From positions 232,743 through 296,742 of the forward strand of contig CAJNDS010002454.1 of the NCBI GenBank assembly GCA_905221605.1: a stretch of 64,000 nucleotides of DNA, given 5' to 3'. Shown here one piece after another: positions 1-11,139 of this stretch (positions within the stretch are counted from its first letter, which is position 1; each line of letters opens with the position of its first letter). A program made the position numbers and the translations under genes. The notes below the pieces were generated by a model that did not search any database, was not told the DNA's origin, and was given only the letters and a program-made list of their open reading frames with translations. Origin of the DNA: Symbiodinium natans (taxonomy: Eukaryota > Sar > Dinophyceae > Suessiales > Symbiodiniaceae).

Positions 1-48
1 GAACGTATATACATTGCCTGTTGGCTTCATCAGAGGTCTCTCAGTACT

Positions 49-501
49 TTAGTTCTCCCAAGGGTCGGTGTCGCGCACGTACCAGAAGTACGTCACCATC
101 GGGGCGATAAAAGCGCCCACAAACAGGATGCCAAAGACACCGATGTACTCGTCGAATTTCTGCTCGAACTTCTCGTCGGCTTTGATGAACTTCTCGTCAT
201 CAATGAAGTCCTTCTTCTTTGCCCCAGCCTTCATGGTGTATGTTCCATCCAGGCCACCGCCACCCTTGCCACCCATGGAGACTGGCAGATCCTCGGCCAA
301 GACAATGTTGGAGGAGTCGACGACATAGCTGTCTGCCACGTGAGCCACGGCAGCATTGCTCTGGGTTCCAACAGCCAACACTCCGGCCAATGCCGCAGCA
401 CGCAAAGGAGCCATGAATGCGGGCAGCTGGGAGTACAAGGCCATCAGGGCGGCGACGGCGAGCAAAGCTCCAAGCTTCGACTTACTCCGGAAGGTTGCCA
501 T
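49..501 (-). CDS. Plastid-targeted single-pass membrane protein, photosystem-subunit-like
   Basis: Intronless 150-residue protein starting at an ATG (499-501) and ending in TAA. A hydrophobic signal segment (about residues 10-28) is followed by F-M-A-P at 29-32, like the FVAP motif that follows the signal peptide in peridinin-plastid leaders. A second hydrophobic, Ala-rich stretch (33-53) ends in A-V-A, as expected for a thylakoid-type signal. The predicted mature part has a Gly-rich turn (77-86), a charged Lys/Asp/Glu segment (91-118), one strong membrane helix (119-142) and a short tail ending D-P-W-E-N. This is the build of small accessory subunits of photosystems or other thylakoid complexes. 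I do not recognise the exact subunit, so the plastid location is well supported by the leader while the complex is inference. Confidence 0.75.
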   Translation of the reverse strand: MATFRSKSKLGALLAVAALMALYSQLPAFMAPLRAAALAGVLAVGTQSNAAVAHVADSYVVDSSNIVLAEDLPVSMGGKGGGGLDGTYTMKAGAKKKDFIDDEKFIKADEKFEQKFDEYIGVFGILFVGAFIAPMVTYFWYVRDTDPWEN

Positions 502-514
502 GGCGCTGTCTCCT

Positions 515-525
515 CTAAGCGTTCT
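515..525 (-). promoter_or_regulatory. Candidate spliced-leader acceptor sites
   Basis: On the minus strand two AG dinucleotides (at 524-525 and 515-516), each after a short T-rich run, lie 14 and 23 bases before the ATG of the plastid protein gene. Dinoflagellate mRNAs receive a trans-spliced leader at such AG sites. Which one is used cannot be seen from the sequence. Confidence 0.35.
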
Positions 526-1690
526 AAATCAGTGACAGCCGAAAAGCTGCGTCATGACGTGCCGGATCAGAAATGAACGGAAGGCCTCCAAAAAAACAGC
601 TGCACCTTGACACACTAAACGCTTGGCAGGCTCGTTCCTCAGACAAGGGGCATCTTCCAAACTGCTTGGACTGCCGGGAAGAGCCGGATCTCCTCAGAAA
701 TGTCACGAGGCATAGGCTGCATAGGGAACACAGAAAACTCGGAGTTGACTTGTACCACAGGACTGCCAGGGCACCTCGTCTTGTGAGTTCTTCACCAAGC
801 CCTGTGCCACAAGGTTGTAGGGTGGACCTCCCCGTGTTTGGTACCTTGGCGCATCGCAATGGCGCTGCTCACATACATCATATCATTCGAAGACGATCAA
901 ACAGACATGTGCTGTCATGGAACAAGTCCCCATCTCTGAAATCGTGACTCTTTCATCTCCAAACAAGGCACATTTCGGGAGACCAGCAAACCTCAACTAT
1001 GCTGCACCACCCAGGGCATGGACAGCAGGTTGTGCAGCTTGTAAAGCTCATGCCACTTCAGCAAAATGGCTCCATCCAAATCAAAGACCATGAGAAGCGG
1101 CAAAGATGCCACATCCTTAGACAAGATTCATGCGAGCAGAATGCAACTTAGGTGCTTCAAAGACGGAAAGACAGCCCCAATGTAGCTTGCGCAAGCCTAC
1201 TCCGTGCTTGTCATCGCTCGGCTCCGCGACGTGCTACAGCACGCATGCTTCTTGAATAGTTTAACAACAGCCTCGGCCTCTGCCGAGGCACGATAGAACA
1301 GTGCTCAGTGCTCAAGCGCATCAAATTACAAGCAAAACTCTGTCCAGGAGATGTACCTATACCTACACGATTTAGCTACTTCAAGCTTTCACACGCAAAT
1401 GCACGGAGAAACAAAGGACAGCAAGGACATGCATGCAAAGAGATTCAAGGAGTCCCGATGAGTCTCTTTGGAGTTGTCGGTTTGATGTGCCGCATCCCAC
1501 AGGTCTTGCACGGTTGCAGCGAATTTTGAAGCCTGACTGCACTGAACCATCTGTGGATGCTGCGTTCTGTTCTGGCAGAAGTTGAGACTCGGTGACGACC
1601 AGACGGGACGTGACCTCTGTACTTGCCAGCACAAACCTTGTTTGACCCCTAAGTGTCAGCTCATCGCGAAGGGTGGGCACGTGCCCGGGC
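526..1690. other. No recognisable gene
   Basis: Mixed-composition DNA with only short open frames on both strands and no family motif or repeat that I can name. It probably holds the upstream region of the minus-strand plastid gene. Confidence 0.4.
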
Positions 1691-1701
1691 CACATGTTCA
1701 G

Positions 1702-1948
1702 CCAAGCATCAGATATCGTTGGCCTTATTGCAAGTGTGCTTCAACTTTCACAGGGTGCTTGCACCGGCTCAGCAGCCTCGGTCGCGGACTGGTTGAAGAG
1801 AGTCAAAGCTGCCTTCGGCACCACAGATCCTCACTTCGCTGATTGGCTCATATCGTTCATGCGAATTCAAGGGATGGTTCGGGCAGCGGCGAGACAGCAG
1901 ATGGATGTTCTCGGGGTTCTCGTCTTAATTGCATTTTCTGGCAGGGAA
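1702..1948 (+). CDS. Candidate coding exon, unknown protein
   Basis: After the acceptor-like TTCAG at 1697-1701 an open plus frame of about 82 codons encodes a soluble, helical-looking segment with A-D-W-L-K-R-V-K-A-A-F, then H-F-A-D-W-L-I-S-F-M-R and R-A-A-A-R-Q-Q-M-D-V-L. It can end at a GT donor at 1949. Amino-acid make-up and codon choice resemble real exons elsewhere in the window. No family is recognised. The strand is opposite to the better supported neighbours, so chance coding potential remains possible. Confidence 0.35.
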
Positions 1949-2244
1949 GTGGTAGGTGCGCCAAGTCAACACAGCGTGGTGCTGAATGTGCAACATAGCA
2001 ACATAACCTATACTAATTATACTACTACACAGACAGACACAGAACGAACTCGATGCCAGGATTCTCGGAAATCGTACCGTCCACACACCAGGCTGCCCTG
2101 CAGCTGTGCAACAGTCAATGGAAAGGATGACAAAACTGCTAGTATCTGCTGGCGATCTTAGGCGTCCTTACGCCGAAGTTTCATTTTTCGATATTTTTTG
2201 GTTCTGTCTGCTGCCTCTTTCGCGGACTGGTGTCTGCAGCCACC

Positions 2245-2688
2245 ATGCACCGCGAACGGGAGTCGCCCATTTCCCCACAGCCTCTGCACAGAAGACAGAG
2301 AGCTCTGCAATCGATAAACACAGGACGTCCTTTATTTGCTTGTCGCTTGCCTCGGAAGTCACCGCATTTTGAACTTCTGGTGACCTGCAGGGCTCAGATC
2401 ACACGATTGATAATTGCAGAGTCGGTGTATGAAGTACAACCTCGAAAAGGCTCAGGGGAGTCTGTCGCCGATGTGAGGCACAGAGGGCATGTTGCAGCTG
2501 TTCACGTCGGAACAAATCTCGGTATAATTACAACTGCTTCAAGGATGGCGCAGGAACCCACCCATCTGCCAGACAGTGCTTCAATCGCTGCGCAAACATT
2601 GAAGCTGCTAAGGAAGTGGCAACAAGACACCGCAAGCCCCAGCCTCAACTCATCTGGGGTGTACCTGAATCCCCGGATGTGTACATAA
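2245..2688 (+). CDS. Weak open reading frame, 147 codons
   Basis: An ATG-initiated plus frame that stays open for 147 residues. Its second half (R-L-I-I-A-E-S-V-Y-E-V, then A-A-V-H-V-G-T-N-L-G) looks more protein-like than its first. No domain, signal peptide or splice context was recognised. It may be an accidental open frame and is listed only because of its length. Confidence 0.15.
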   Translation: MHRERESPISPQPLHRRQRALQSINTGRPLFACRLPRKSPHFELLVTCRAQITRLIIAESVYEVQPRKGSGESVADVRHRGHVAAVHVGTNLGIITTASRMAQEPTHLPDSASIAAQTLKLLRKWQQDTASPSLNSSGVYLNPRMCT

Positions 2689-2689
2689 A

Positions 2690-3750
2690 ATGAACGCGCT
2701 TCAAGCTGAAAGGGCAGTTCATGTCAAAAGTGTGCTACCCTTCCAAGCTACAAGCATCTAGAAAAAATAGGCCCTACCAAGCCCTTCCAACTCTGCTTCC
2801 AACACAGTCTGGCTTCTGTCGGGTGGCATCGAGATCAAGAAGGCCCAGAACCTGAACAGTCTCTGCTAGCCTCTGCAACTCTCTGCCAGATCCTGAAGCC
2901 ATGCCATCATGCATGCCCCAATCCCTGTTCAAACCTTTCTTGATCTCCCAACTACATCCACCTGGCCGCGGGCCAGACCATCTGGAGGTTTCAGCATTCG
3001 ATCCAAATCTTGGTCATCCAGCAGGCTGCGTCGCCAAAGGAACTCCAGCGCCGCCTCACGAGGCCGTGCTCGCTCACATACTGTTCGGAATCGAACCAAC
3101 ATGCTGCAGGAAAGCTTCAGACCAGGAGGGGACCGAGCCGAAACAACGAGTCGAAACATGCCCGCTGAAAACGGCCCGGGCCGAGCCAGCAAACCCGAAG
3201 CGGCGAGTCGGAAAATTGTCACGGGAAAAAACCTCTTAACTCCAAAAAACCTTAAAGCCCAAAAACCCCAAACCTAAAAGCCCTAAACCCTAAAAACAAA
3301 AACATCCTAAAAACCCTTGTCACATTCGCCCTGTTTTTTCTGACTCGACTCGGACCTTCCTGATTTCTGACCCGGGGGTGCGTTTGTACCGACTCAGTTT
3401 CGGGACTCGGATCGTTTGTTTCTGGCAAGGCCTGCACCTGCATGCGAAACAGTAGCTACGTAGACTACACGGAGTAACGCTCGCATTTTTTAAGACAATG
3501 GTGAAGATGTATGAAGATGCCCTGACATGGGAAGTAAAGACGCTCAGGAAGTCGGAGCCAATCTTCCTTGCTACTCCTTGTGATCGTTGAGAGACCACAA
3601 AAACAACTCGCCGGCAGGTGAAAACTCAACTGAAACACATGTGCTGGCTGGGACATTCTGGGGCCACAGCTCCCTCATCCATAGTCTTATGTCCCACGTG
3701 TAGAAGGCAAGGACCTTTCTCGGCAAAGAGACTCAGAGAGTTGAACTCTT
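2690..3750. other. No recognisable gene; telomere-like tract inside
   Basis: Contains only short overlapping frames. At 3236-3312 there is a degenerate run of CCTAAA/CCCTAAA-like units with A-rich interruptions, resembling a decayed telomere-type repeat. Confidence 0.4.
3236..3312 (+). repeat. Degenerate CCCTAAA-like tract
   Basis: Units such as CCCTAAACCCTAAAAAC and AAACCTAAAAGCC follow each other with heavy A interruptions. They resemble the TTTAGGG-type telomere unit seen in cleaner form at 49.7, 51.4 and 60.6 kb. Confidence 0.5.
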
Positions 3751-4227
3751 GCAACAACATGATGCAACCATATGCAACCTGACATGGAATCCAGGCATGC
3801 TGGGGCAAAAGCCGGCCACTCCCTTGAGCATAGGGTGGTTTCGTGTTTCCACAGTCTTAACGCCATGCAGCCTGGCCGTCCAAGTCGATATGAGGGTGCT
3901 GCATGTGACGGCTCGTTTGGATCTGACATGGCCATCTTATCTCAGCTCTCCACAGCAGCGAGGCATAGGGATCTCGCATCGAAAAGCATGGGAGCTGCAA
4001 CTCCTCCTGCATGAACGAAAGCCCAACTCAAACATTGAAGCGTCACACTGTGTCATCACCGGCGCCCTGCCTTGGAGGAGGTTTGCACTCCTTCAGGCCG
4101 AGCTGGACTTGTTGGACCTTTTGGACCTCTCGGACCTCTCAGCTGACGCTTCTTTGGCTGCACCCAATCTCTGGATCGCGCTCGGAAAGGGACCCGGAGC
4201 CGACGCCGAACCACGGAGCGAACCCCG

Positions 4228-4404
4228 ATGGGAAGTGCGATGGCCGTTGCAACGTGCGCAAAGTTTGGCGAGGCCAAGCTCGTGCAGGACACGCTGGTCG
4301 AACACTTGGATCGACAAGTCGAAGGGGGCCATGATGCTCCAGCAACCCGAGCTGGGACGCCCAATGGTGACGCATGGATCACCACAGGCACTTGCATGTC
4401 ATGA
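4228..4404 (+). CDS. Candidate 58-residue coding segment
   Basis: ATG at 4228 opens a frame to TGA at 4402-4404. The peptide begins M-G-S-A-M-A-V-A-T-C-A-K-F-G-E-A-K-L and continues with V-Q-D-T-L-V-E-H-L-D-R-Q-V-E, an amphipathic helix pattern that looks coding. Just upstream, another plus frame (about 4080-4215) reads through a Leu/Asp-rich repeat made from 9-base units at 4110-4140. The two may belong to one gene joined by an unseen intron or broken by a frameshift. No family recognised. Confidence 0.3.
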   Translation: MGSAMAVATCAKFGEAKLVQDTLVEHLDRQVEGGHDAPATRAGTPNGDAWITTGTCMS

Positions 4405-5038
4405 AGGCATTCTTACACATCTCGTGAATCCGAATGCCAGCTCTTGCTCAACACAGAACGTGCTCTCCTAAATTCCTTGCCAGGCTCTGCAATTTGGCAA
4501 TCCCCATCCTATGCCATCCCCATGACCCTCTGCCGGCTGCTGCGAGCCGAGCTCTTCAAAAGAACCGGAGGGGGGCTTTTGCATGCTTTCGCGGCCCTTT
4601 CAACGATTCCATTTCTCAGTGCGCCGCGATATCCTTTGTCAAAGCTTCCATCTGCGGAACAGACACATGACATCCCACAGCCAGCAAGCATGGTGAAGAA
4701 ACGCTGCGCCTCTTGGTTTGCTATCCTGAACTTGTCCTTGTTGCATGAAGGGCTGGGCAACAGAAAGCACAGGCAGTGCCACTAGCGTTTGCTCCGTGAC
4801 CTAGCCGAGCACTCTAGTGGTTCCAGTATTTCCATGTATTTCCAGTGTCCTCCAGGTTCAATGCTGTCGGCAACTGCCGTCGCCTTTGAACTTTGAACGT
4901 GCCACGGCATCAGTCTGAATGTGGAGAGCTCGTCTGAGCCCACGGCTGCTGACCTTGCCGGCCACCTTTGGCTGCCTCACTTGTGGTCATTGCAGCACAT
5001 GCCTTGTGAAGCATTGGCAGGATGCCATGCTAGCATTG

Positions 5039-5362
5039 CTAGCACTTTGCCTTCTTGCCCTTGTCAACAGGTGAAGATGGCAGGTCTGATAAGGCCTGCA
5101 CAGCCGACCGGTGCTGCACATGCAAGCTGACGCGGCTGCACAAGGACACATCAGAAAGATCATCTGGAGTTTGAGCCTCATCGGTATCCTCCAGGCCAGA
5201 AGTCCTCTCTGCATCGCGTTGGAGGTAGTCCGCGAGCATCTCGTTCTCCATGCCTGGTAAAGAGCCCGGGGTCCCGCTTGGCTTCAAGCCGCAAGTCTCT
5301 AGTTGGGATCAAACAATGAGGCCGCTTCCCAGGATTTCATTCTGCTTTTGCAGGTCAGCAAC
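5039..5362 (-). CDS. Last two exons of a coiled-coil protein gene
   Basis: Two minus-strand exons join in phase. The first is 5323-5362, after a GTGTGGCAG acceptor, and reads V-A-D-L-Q-K-Q-N-E-I-L-G-S. The intron is 5254-5322 with a GC donor and an AG acceptor. The second exon is 5039-5253 and encodes G-M-E-N-E-M-L-A-D-Y-L-Q-R-D-A-E-R, then an acidic, Ser/Thr-rich tail (E-D-T-D-E-A-Q-T-P-D-D) ending K-G-K-K-A-K-C and TGA at 5039-5041. The heptad-like pattern running across the junction supports the splice. Minus-strand open frames continue upstream to about 6.2 kb (for example L-S-K-L-L-C-E-H-K-Q-L near 5.56 kb) but I could not place those exons. Function unknown. Confidence 0.55.
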
Positions 5363-6199
5363 CTGCCACACACACACATCTTTCAACTTCAATTTGACCT
5401 TCGCAGGCAAAAGCGTTGGCATTTGTCTGGGCTGGCACAAGTGCACCCATACAATCAGGCTTCGCATTTGCACACGTCGACAGGTCCCAGAAAGCTGCCA
5501 AACCCGTTCATGGACAACGAAGGCGAAGGCAGCCGGCACCGGTGCGGCAACAAGTTGCTTGTGCTCACAAAGAAGCTTCGACAGAATCGCAAAAGTTCTG
5601 GCAAAGGCACCTTGTCCTGCAGCTCCGGCAATGAGGCCATGGGTGGCCTCAGTTACTACCTTTACAGGATCACACCGCTGACCGCTGCGCATCCCAACAT
5701 TCAGCAACTCAGCTGTGGACTCAGCAACTCAGTGCATGGAACAGATACAACCCCAAGCTGAAGCCTATTGTGCTGGGGACTTCACCTGCAGCCAAAGTAG
5801 CAGTCGAGCCGAGCGCCAATCGGATGAAACTGCAACATACGATCAGGACACCTAGGAGGGTCTAAGGAGGCTCCTCGATATGGGATTTTGCAAGCCGAAG
5901 CCCTCGGCCCAAACCAGATCGGAGCTGTACAAGCTGAAGAAACACGAAGAACTAAGATGACGAGGAAACGCGCAATGAACATAGCGGACACTGCAAGCTC
6001 GTCGTCGAATTTCACCAGTTGCATTTTGCAATTATGTTTTGGCGCTTTGACACAAGCTGAGGAGGTCCGAGGCATCCCTGTAGCGATCACAATGCAACTG
6101 GCCGGATTCTGTCCCAATGACTGCCAGGTGCAGCCAAGGATTCCAAACGATGGAACACAGACTACCATCACGAATTAACACTGGCCGCATCCATGCTGT

Positions 6200-8060
6200 C
6201 TTCGATGACCCATGCGTCACCTGAGCGCTTGACCCGCGGCCTCGGTGGATGCAACTGAGAAAAAGCGCAGGATACCCGACCAAGAACGGTCATAAAGCGT
6301 TGCCCTAGGGAGCCAACTCGTCCTCCTCAGGAGTCACGAGTTCCGCCTGGCCCTGAAGGTGAATTCGGGCTGACTTCGGGCTGTGTCGCATCGAGCATCA
6401 GCAGGTGCCGGCCGAGGCTAGGACATAGAGCTGTTCTTTCTGCCACTTCTCCAGGTTCTGCCTCCAAAAGAGTTCTTCAAGCCGTCGCCTGCCAAACGAT
6501 GAACCGCAGAGAAAACAGCGCATTATGTGCTTGAAAAAGCAAAGCAAAGCTCAACAAAAAGGCCATTGAAATGGGATGGAAAGTGGTGTTGCGGTCCCAG
6601 CTGCTGTTCCAGCCTCGAGCAAGAAAACTGTGGCATGCAAACAACGTACACGATGAATTCTAGCTGAAAGAAGGCGTCAAGGGCCGGACTGTTTGGCTTT
6701 GAGCTCTTCCATGCGTTCCACCTCTGCCAGGCGTCGATCTCGCTCCTCTTCTGAGATCCAGGGCCTTGGAACCGGTCATGGGTCATGTCCCGACTCTGAC
6801 GCACCGAGTTCTCACATCAGTCAAAAGAAACCAACAAACTGAACGCAGTAAACTGGCCATCCACTTCTGCAGATTGGGACGCACTGGGGCGATCGCAGCT
6901 GCTCCGGAACCAACGCAAAGTAGATCGACCTGGGGATAATGGACACACTGGACACACTGGACCCCACCTCTGATAGTCTGCAATGAACGAAGTAAGAGTC
7001 CATCACAGCGATGATGGCCAGGTACGGAAAAACCTCTAGGGGAAGCTCGGGGGCTTCTTCCTTCAACAAGCACAAGTGGCTGTCAATGCTGTCACTCTGA
7101 CTGTCGTGTCATAGGTCTGACATGCGCTTTCGCGAATACAACTGCTGTCGGCTCCTGCGGAGGTCTCGATCGCCGTGGCCTGCAAACCAAAGTCTGGAGG
7201 AAAGTCTGCGTAGTGTTATGTAGTGTTATGCAGTGTGCATATTTCTATGTATGTATATATATATATATGCTAAGTAATTCTCAGTTCCGATGCATACCTC
7301 GAAGGGGGTGGACTCGGGTCGGGCTGCCGACCTGCAAGCTCATACCAACACTGAAAGTTCTCTTGCTGAGCGAGTTTAAGGCGCCAGCTTGTCGCCCAAG
7401 TTGGGGGCTCAACCCACTCCTGACAATGTAGCTGCTACTGCTACATACTGCTACAACCAGCATTGAAAGCTTCGTTTGGGGTAGCCAGGTAGCTCTCCTC
7501 ATCAGCTTGCCTTTCCTCTGGCTCCCGATACTCCTTGGCTCTGCAAGCTTCTCAGCAAAGCAGAACATGATTTTGCGGACAGAATGCTCCGAGTCTCTCC
7601 TGTGTACGGGTTGTAGCCAATCTCATCCCAGACCTGCAGCATCTATGGCAAGACTCAGACATACTTCAACTAGCCGCTCATCTGCCTGGTTCAAATCACC
7701 AGGATTGTAACCTCCACTTTGGCTCCACCGCCAGTTTCCGGGCCTCCCAGCAAACTCTGTCAAGAACTATCGTTCATGTGTCTGATGAAATTGCCTGGAG
7801 AACTCAGCTTCTCTTTGCGCTTCCAGGTCTTCTTCACTCTGTGGTGGCCAAACCATTCCAGACCTGAGCTGCTGAACTCTTGTGTCTCCCTATAAACTTC
7901 CTACGCGTCCTACACTTCCTGCACTTCACTGAGGAACACCTAACCTGACGTAACTGATCATACTTGCCAAGCTTAAACGGCCGCCGCCTCCCAGAGCTGG
8001 CAGCGGCACCAGCGGCACTTCGCGCTCCTCGGATGACTCGGCTTGACAAAAAAAAATCCG
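6200..8060. other. No recognisable gene
   Basis: Short frames on both strands without a family motif. A small TATATA run lies at about 7252-7270. It may hold introns or the flank of the J-domain gene that ends at 8069. Confidence 0.35.
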
Positions 8061-8068
8061 AGAAGCAC

Positions 8069-8390
8069 TCAGTGGCTCTCGTCCATTTCGAGCCCCCTAC
8101 GTTGGCGGCCCGTCAAAACAGCGTACGCGTCTAAGACTGCCATGAACTCGCTCGAATCTTCCGCTGACCCACCTGTCCGACAACTGCCTGACTCTGCATG
8201 CAAACTTGCGTAAACACGCCTTGCAAGTCTGGGTGAAGACGTGCCACCTTCCTCCTGCATAAGTCAGCATATCAAAAACAGGAGCTGAAACACGAAAGCT
8301 GCCCCATTCGCGCTATTTTCGTGCCTGAATGCCCTCTTCACTTGAGTAACATCTGCAGGGCTGGCAGGATCAAGGCCCAACACTCTCAAC
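8069..8390 (-). CDS. J-domain (DnaJ/Hsp40) protein, three small exons, 5' end not found
   Basis: Three minus-strand exons splice in phase into one J-domain: 8325-8390 (L-R-V-L-G-L-D-P-A-S-P-A-D-V, then V-K-R-A-F-R), 8220-8254 (R-K-V-A-R-L-H-P-D-L-Q-G) and 8069-8172 (G-S-A-E-D-S-S-E-F-M-A-V-L, then D-A-Y-A-V-L-T-G-R-Q-R-R). The invariant HPD tripeptide that stimulates Hsp70 ATPase is present, with helix I/II before it and helix III/IV after it. Both introns (70 and 47 nt) have GC donors and AG|G acceptors, and AG|G occurs at each boundary. The protein ends E-M-D-E-S-H at a TGA. Expected role: co-chaperone delivering substrates to an Hsp70. The exons before helix I, and so the targeting signal, are not located. 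Confidence 0.75.
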
Positions 8391-8559
8391 CTGACAGTGA
8401 ATGAAACCGGCCATGGGCACGACTGCAGCGCTGTCTTATTGGAGCACGAAGAACATCTGAGAACACTGCGCTGCAGATCGAGCTTGAGGTGGAAGTACAT
8501 CTGGTGCGCTGCGCATAGATGTCCTGACGAGAACACATACACGACAGCTACCTGCAATG

Positions 8560-10660
8560 AAGATCGTTGTGCGCCCTCGCGCTGGCAGTGCCTATAACAA
8601 TGCCGCCATTTGGGTAGAGTCGGACAGCGCGTGACTTCTGCACCTAGGCAACAATGAGCAATGCAACCTCAAAACGCGTCTTCCTGCCGGTTCCTGGGGC
8701 TCTGATAGAGCATTGGGTGTGGCAGAGCGCCAAATGCTGTTCTTGGTATGCTTGTGGGCGGGTCCTGGCGAGTACGGTGACTCACGGTCCCGCACATGTG
8801 GCAGTGTGATAGTTGGCAGTGTGGCGCAGTGTGGCATGGCAGTGTGGGCATGGCAGCACAATGACGCATCTTGTCGCGTAACATGCACCACGACATGCCA
8901 CTACAACACAATGTGCTTGCGTACGAGTTTCCACTAAGAACCTGGCTGCGGCTTATCCAAGCCAGATGGCTGCCGGAAATGACCACGGCTAACAAAGCCT
9001 GATCAATGCCAGCTGCCAGCACTTGCAGCACGGAGTGGGCCTGTAACACCTGTGACTCATCCACAGCAGGCAACCTGCTGCCGCCAGCATCGTCCAAAGC
9101 TCTGGGATGGCCTCGACATGATCTGCGTGCATTTTGCACATGCTGTATGTATACACAATTATGCTACATTATGCAGCAGAATTCTGCAAAATTTCGCCAA
9201 GGCATTTTGCAAAGTTGTTTGCAACACAACACACCTACAACAACAATGCCTATGACGAAGAGCATGCACCGTGGCCGCCAGTGCCACAAACATCATAGGA
9301 CACAATGCGAAGTTTGCATATCCATAAAACAGTAAATGAGTGGAAGAAGCGTTGGCCGGCTCCTCACAGAACTTCCAGCCGACGGCATGTGGCGAAACGA
9401 CTTTGTCGGCGACCCCTTTGCTTGCTCGAGGGCATTGATGCACAAGCCCAATTGTGCTTGCCTGGTCTGCATCGGCATTGATTCTTTTTGATGGCGCGAT
9501 CTGACCTGTTCTTCGCTTTCTTAACTTTCTCTCAATCGACTGTGGCCCCATACCATCGCTGCACTTTCAAACCCTTCAACTCCAGGTGTTGCGAAATGAT
9601 TGCATCACGAACGACGGCCGACCCGCTCTTTATTACGTGTCACACTGTGTGTGTGTGTGTGCGGACGCCACCCCTTAATACCGGTCCTCCTGCTTCCCAT
9701 GGCTAAAAATGGAGCAGCAGACTCAGCATTAGGGACACGCGTGCGAAATTTTGCGAACATATGCTGAAGCCATCTTGGTACTGCTCAGGCTTCTAAAGGC
9801 GAAAGACGGCTGAATCACCTGATGCTGCGTTGTGATTAAGTGCCGAATGTGCCGTGTTGCTGCATTCCAAGAAAAAGTCAAATACAGGGAACAGCGGCAA
9901 CCTGTATTCCAGAGCCGCAAATGCAGCACACGCATTCACGTCGCACTTGCAACTTGGTCAACAGCATTTGCAAAAACTTTGGAAACGAGGCCGGGCAACA
10001 GATCATGAGCAGGCGCAAGCACTTTGTATTCTTTTGTGGTACTTGCAGCTGAGGCTTCCTGACACAACTCCGAAGAAGAAAGTTGAATTTCGCTCACATT
10101 GCATTCCGCGCTGCTGCACATGTCAGCTTCAGTTGCCATGATGTTCTCACGTGTTGTTGTAGCTTCCGCTTGTTACAGTTGTAGAAATGATCACACGTTC
10201 TCCGAGTGATTTTTCATGGTTCCCTGATTTCTTCCATCGGTGTTTTGGTCATGAGTCTTCGTGGCCATACAGTTGTCACTTCCGGCAACGTTCCGTCTCC
10301 GGCAGGTGGGAGATTCAGGGGCAAGGGGAGGTCTGCATGTCCCCTAGAACATCGATTGCTTCATTTGATTCGAGGGCATGTAACAGCGAGCGGCTTCTTG
10401 TTCCATACCGCCTCATTCCGTAGCCTCATACTTAGGATTCAGGGCTTCTTCATTTGGGACAGTTCCATCCATTATCCACACGCCTTTTCGCAATCATCTG
10501 ACGAAAGTGTTCACATTGAGCCCGGAGGGCCGAAGTTCCGTAACTTTGTGTCTTGAAAGGTTCAAAAACCGCCCGCTGTTGCCAAGGTGCAAGCTGCGCA
10601 TGCCCAGTTGTGCTCTTGCTTGCGTGTCATCATGTCATACCAGCATTCTTAGGATGGCGT
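8560..10660. other. No confident gene; possible minus-strand coding near 8.9-9.1 kb
   Basis: A minus-strand open frame around 8900-9130 (V-L-Q-V-L-A-A-G-I-D-Q-A-L-L-A-V-V-I) looks partly coding and could be upstream of the J-domain gene. A plus frame at 10206-10556 is also open. A GTGTGTGTGT run sits at about 9646-9660. Nothing here matches a family I can name. Confidence 0.3.
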
Positions 10661-10672
10661 CTTTCACTTGCC

Positions 10673-11130
10673 CGTCCAGTGAGACAGTGAGACTGAACCC
10701 AGCACACCATTCAGCACCATTGATGCTTCTGCGAAGGTTTCTGTGGGCGATTCTTCCATCTTCCAGAGGAGGAACATATTCGAAATGACATATTCTTGAT
10801 TGTCCACGTCGTCCTCGCTAAGAAGCAGACGTAGCAGCTGTGACACCCAATGTTGCCGCTGAGTTTGCACAGTGATCTGCAGAACTTAGTCAAGAGGGTG
10901 AGCGGTGTCGCCTTTTCAGACCAGTCGTCCGGTGGCAATTGCAAGAGTCTCACCATCTGGCAAAACATGCTTGAAGCAACAATTTCCTGCACCGGCTGCA
11001 GGCCGTCAGCCATGCCCACGAACAGAGCTAGAATACTGGAACGACGCAGCTTCCCATCCGTGCTGTGGCAGTGGTCAAGAAGCTCTGGGAGCCATGTACA
11101 GATCATCTCATCAAGCTCAGATTGTGGAAA
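10673..11130 (-). CDS. Helical-repeat-like coding block with one apparent frameshift
   Basis: Minus-strand coding begins near 11130 after a T/C-rich acceptor-like stretch with E-L-D-E-M-I-C-T-W-L-P-E-L-L-D-H-C, continues G-K-L-R-R-S-S-I-L-A-L-F-V-G-M-A-D-G and P-L-T-L-L-T-K, and then changes frame at about 10884-10887. It resumes V-L-Q-I-T-V-Q-T-Q-R-Q-H-W and V-S-Q-L-L-R-L-L-L-S-E-D-D, ending near a GCAAGT donor at 10667-10672. Leu-rich helical pairs suggest an armadillo/HEAT-type solenoid; this is inference. One missing G at the junction would restore a single frame. Alternatives are a 47-nt intron ending in TTCTGCAG, a pseudogene or a sequencing error. Confidence 0.4.
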
Positions 11131-11139
11131 GAAAGTCCA

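Noticed and set aside
4110-4145. Leucine-zipper-like L-L-D-L-L-D-L-S-D-L
   Set aside because: Explained by a short 9-base tandem repeat (TTGGACCTT-like). The opposite strand gives an equally regular Arg/Ser/Lys pattern.
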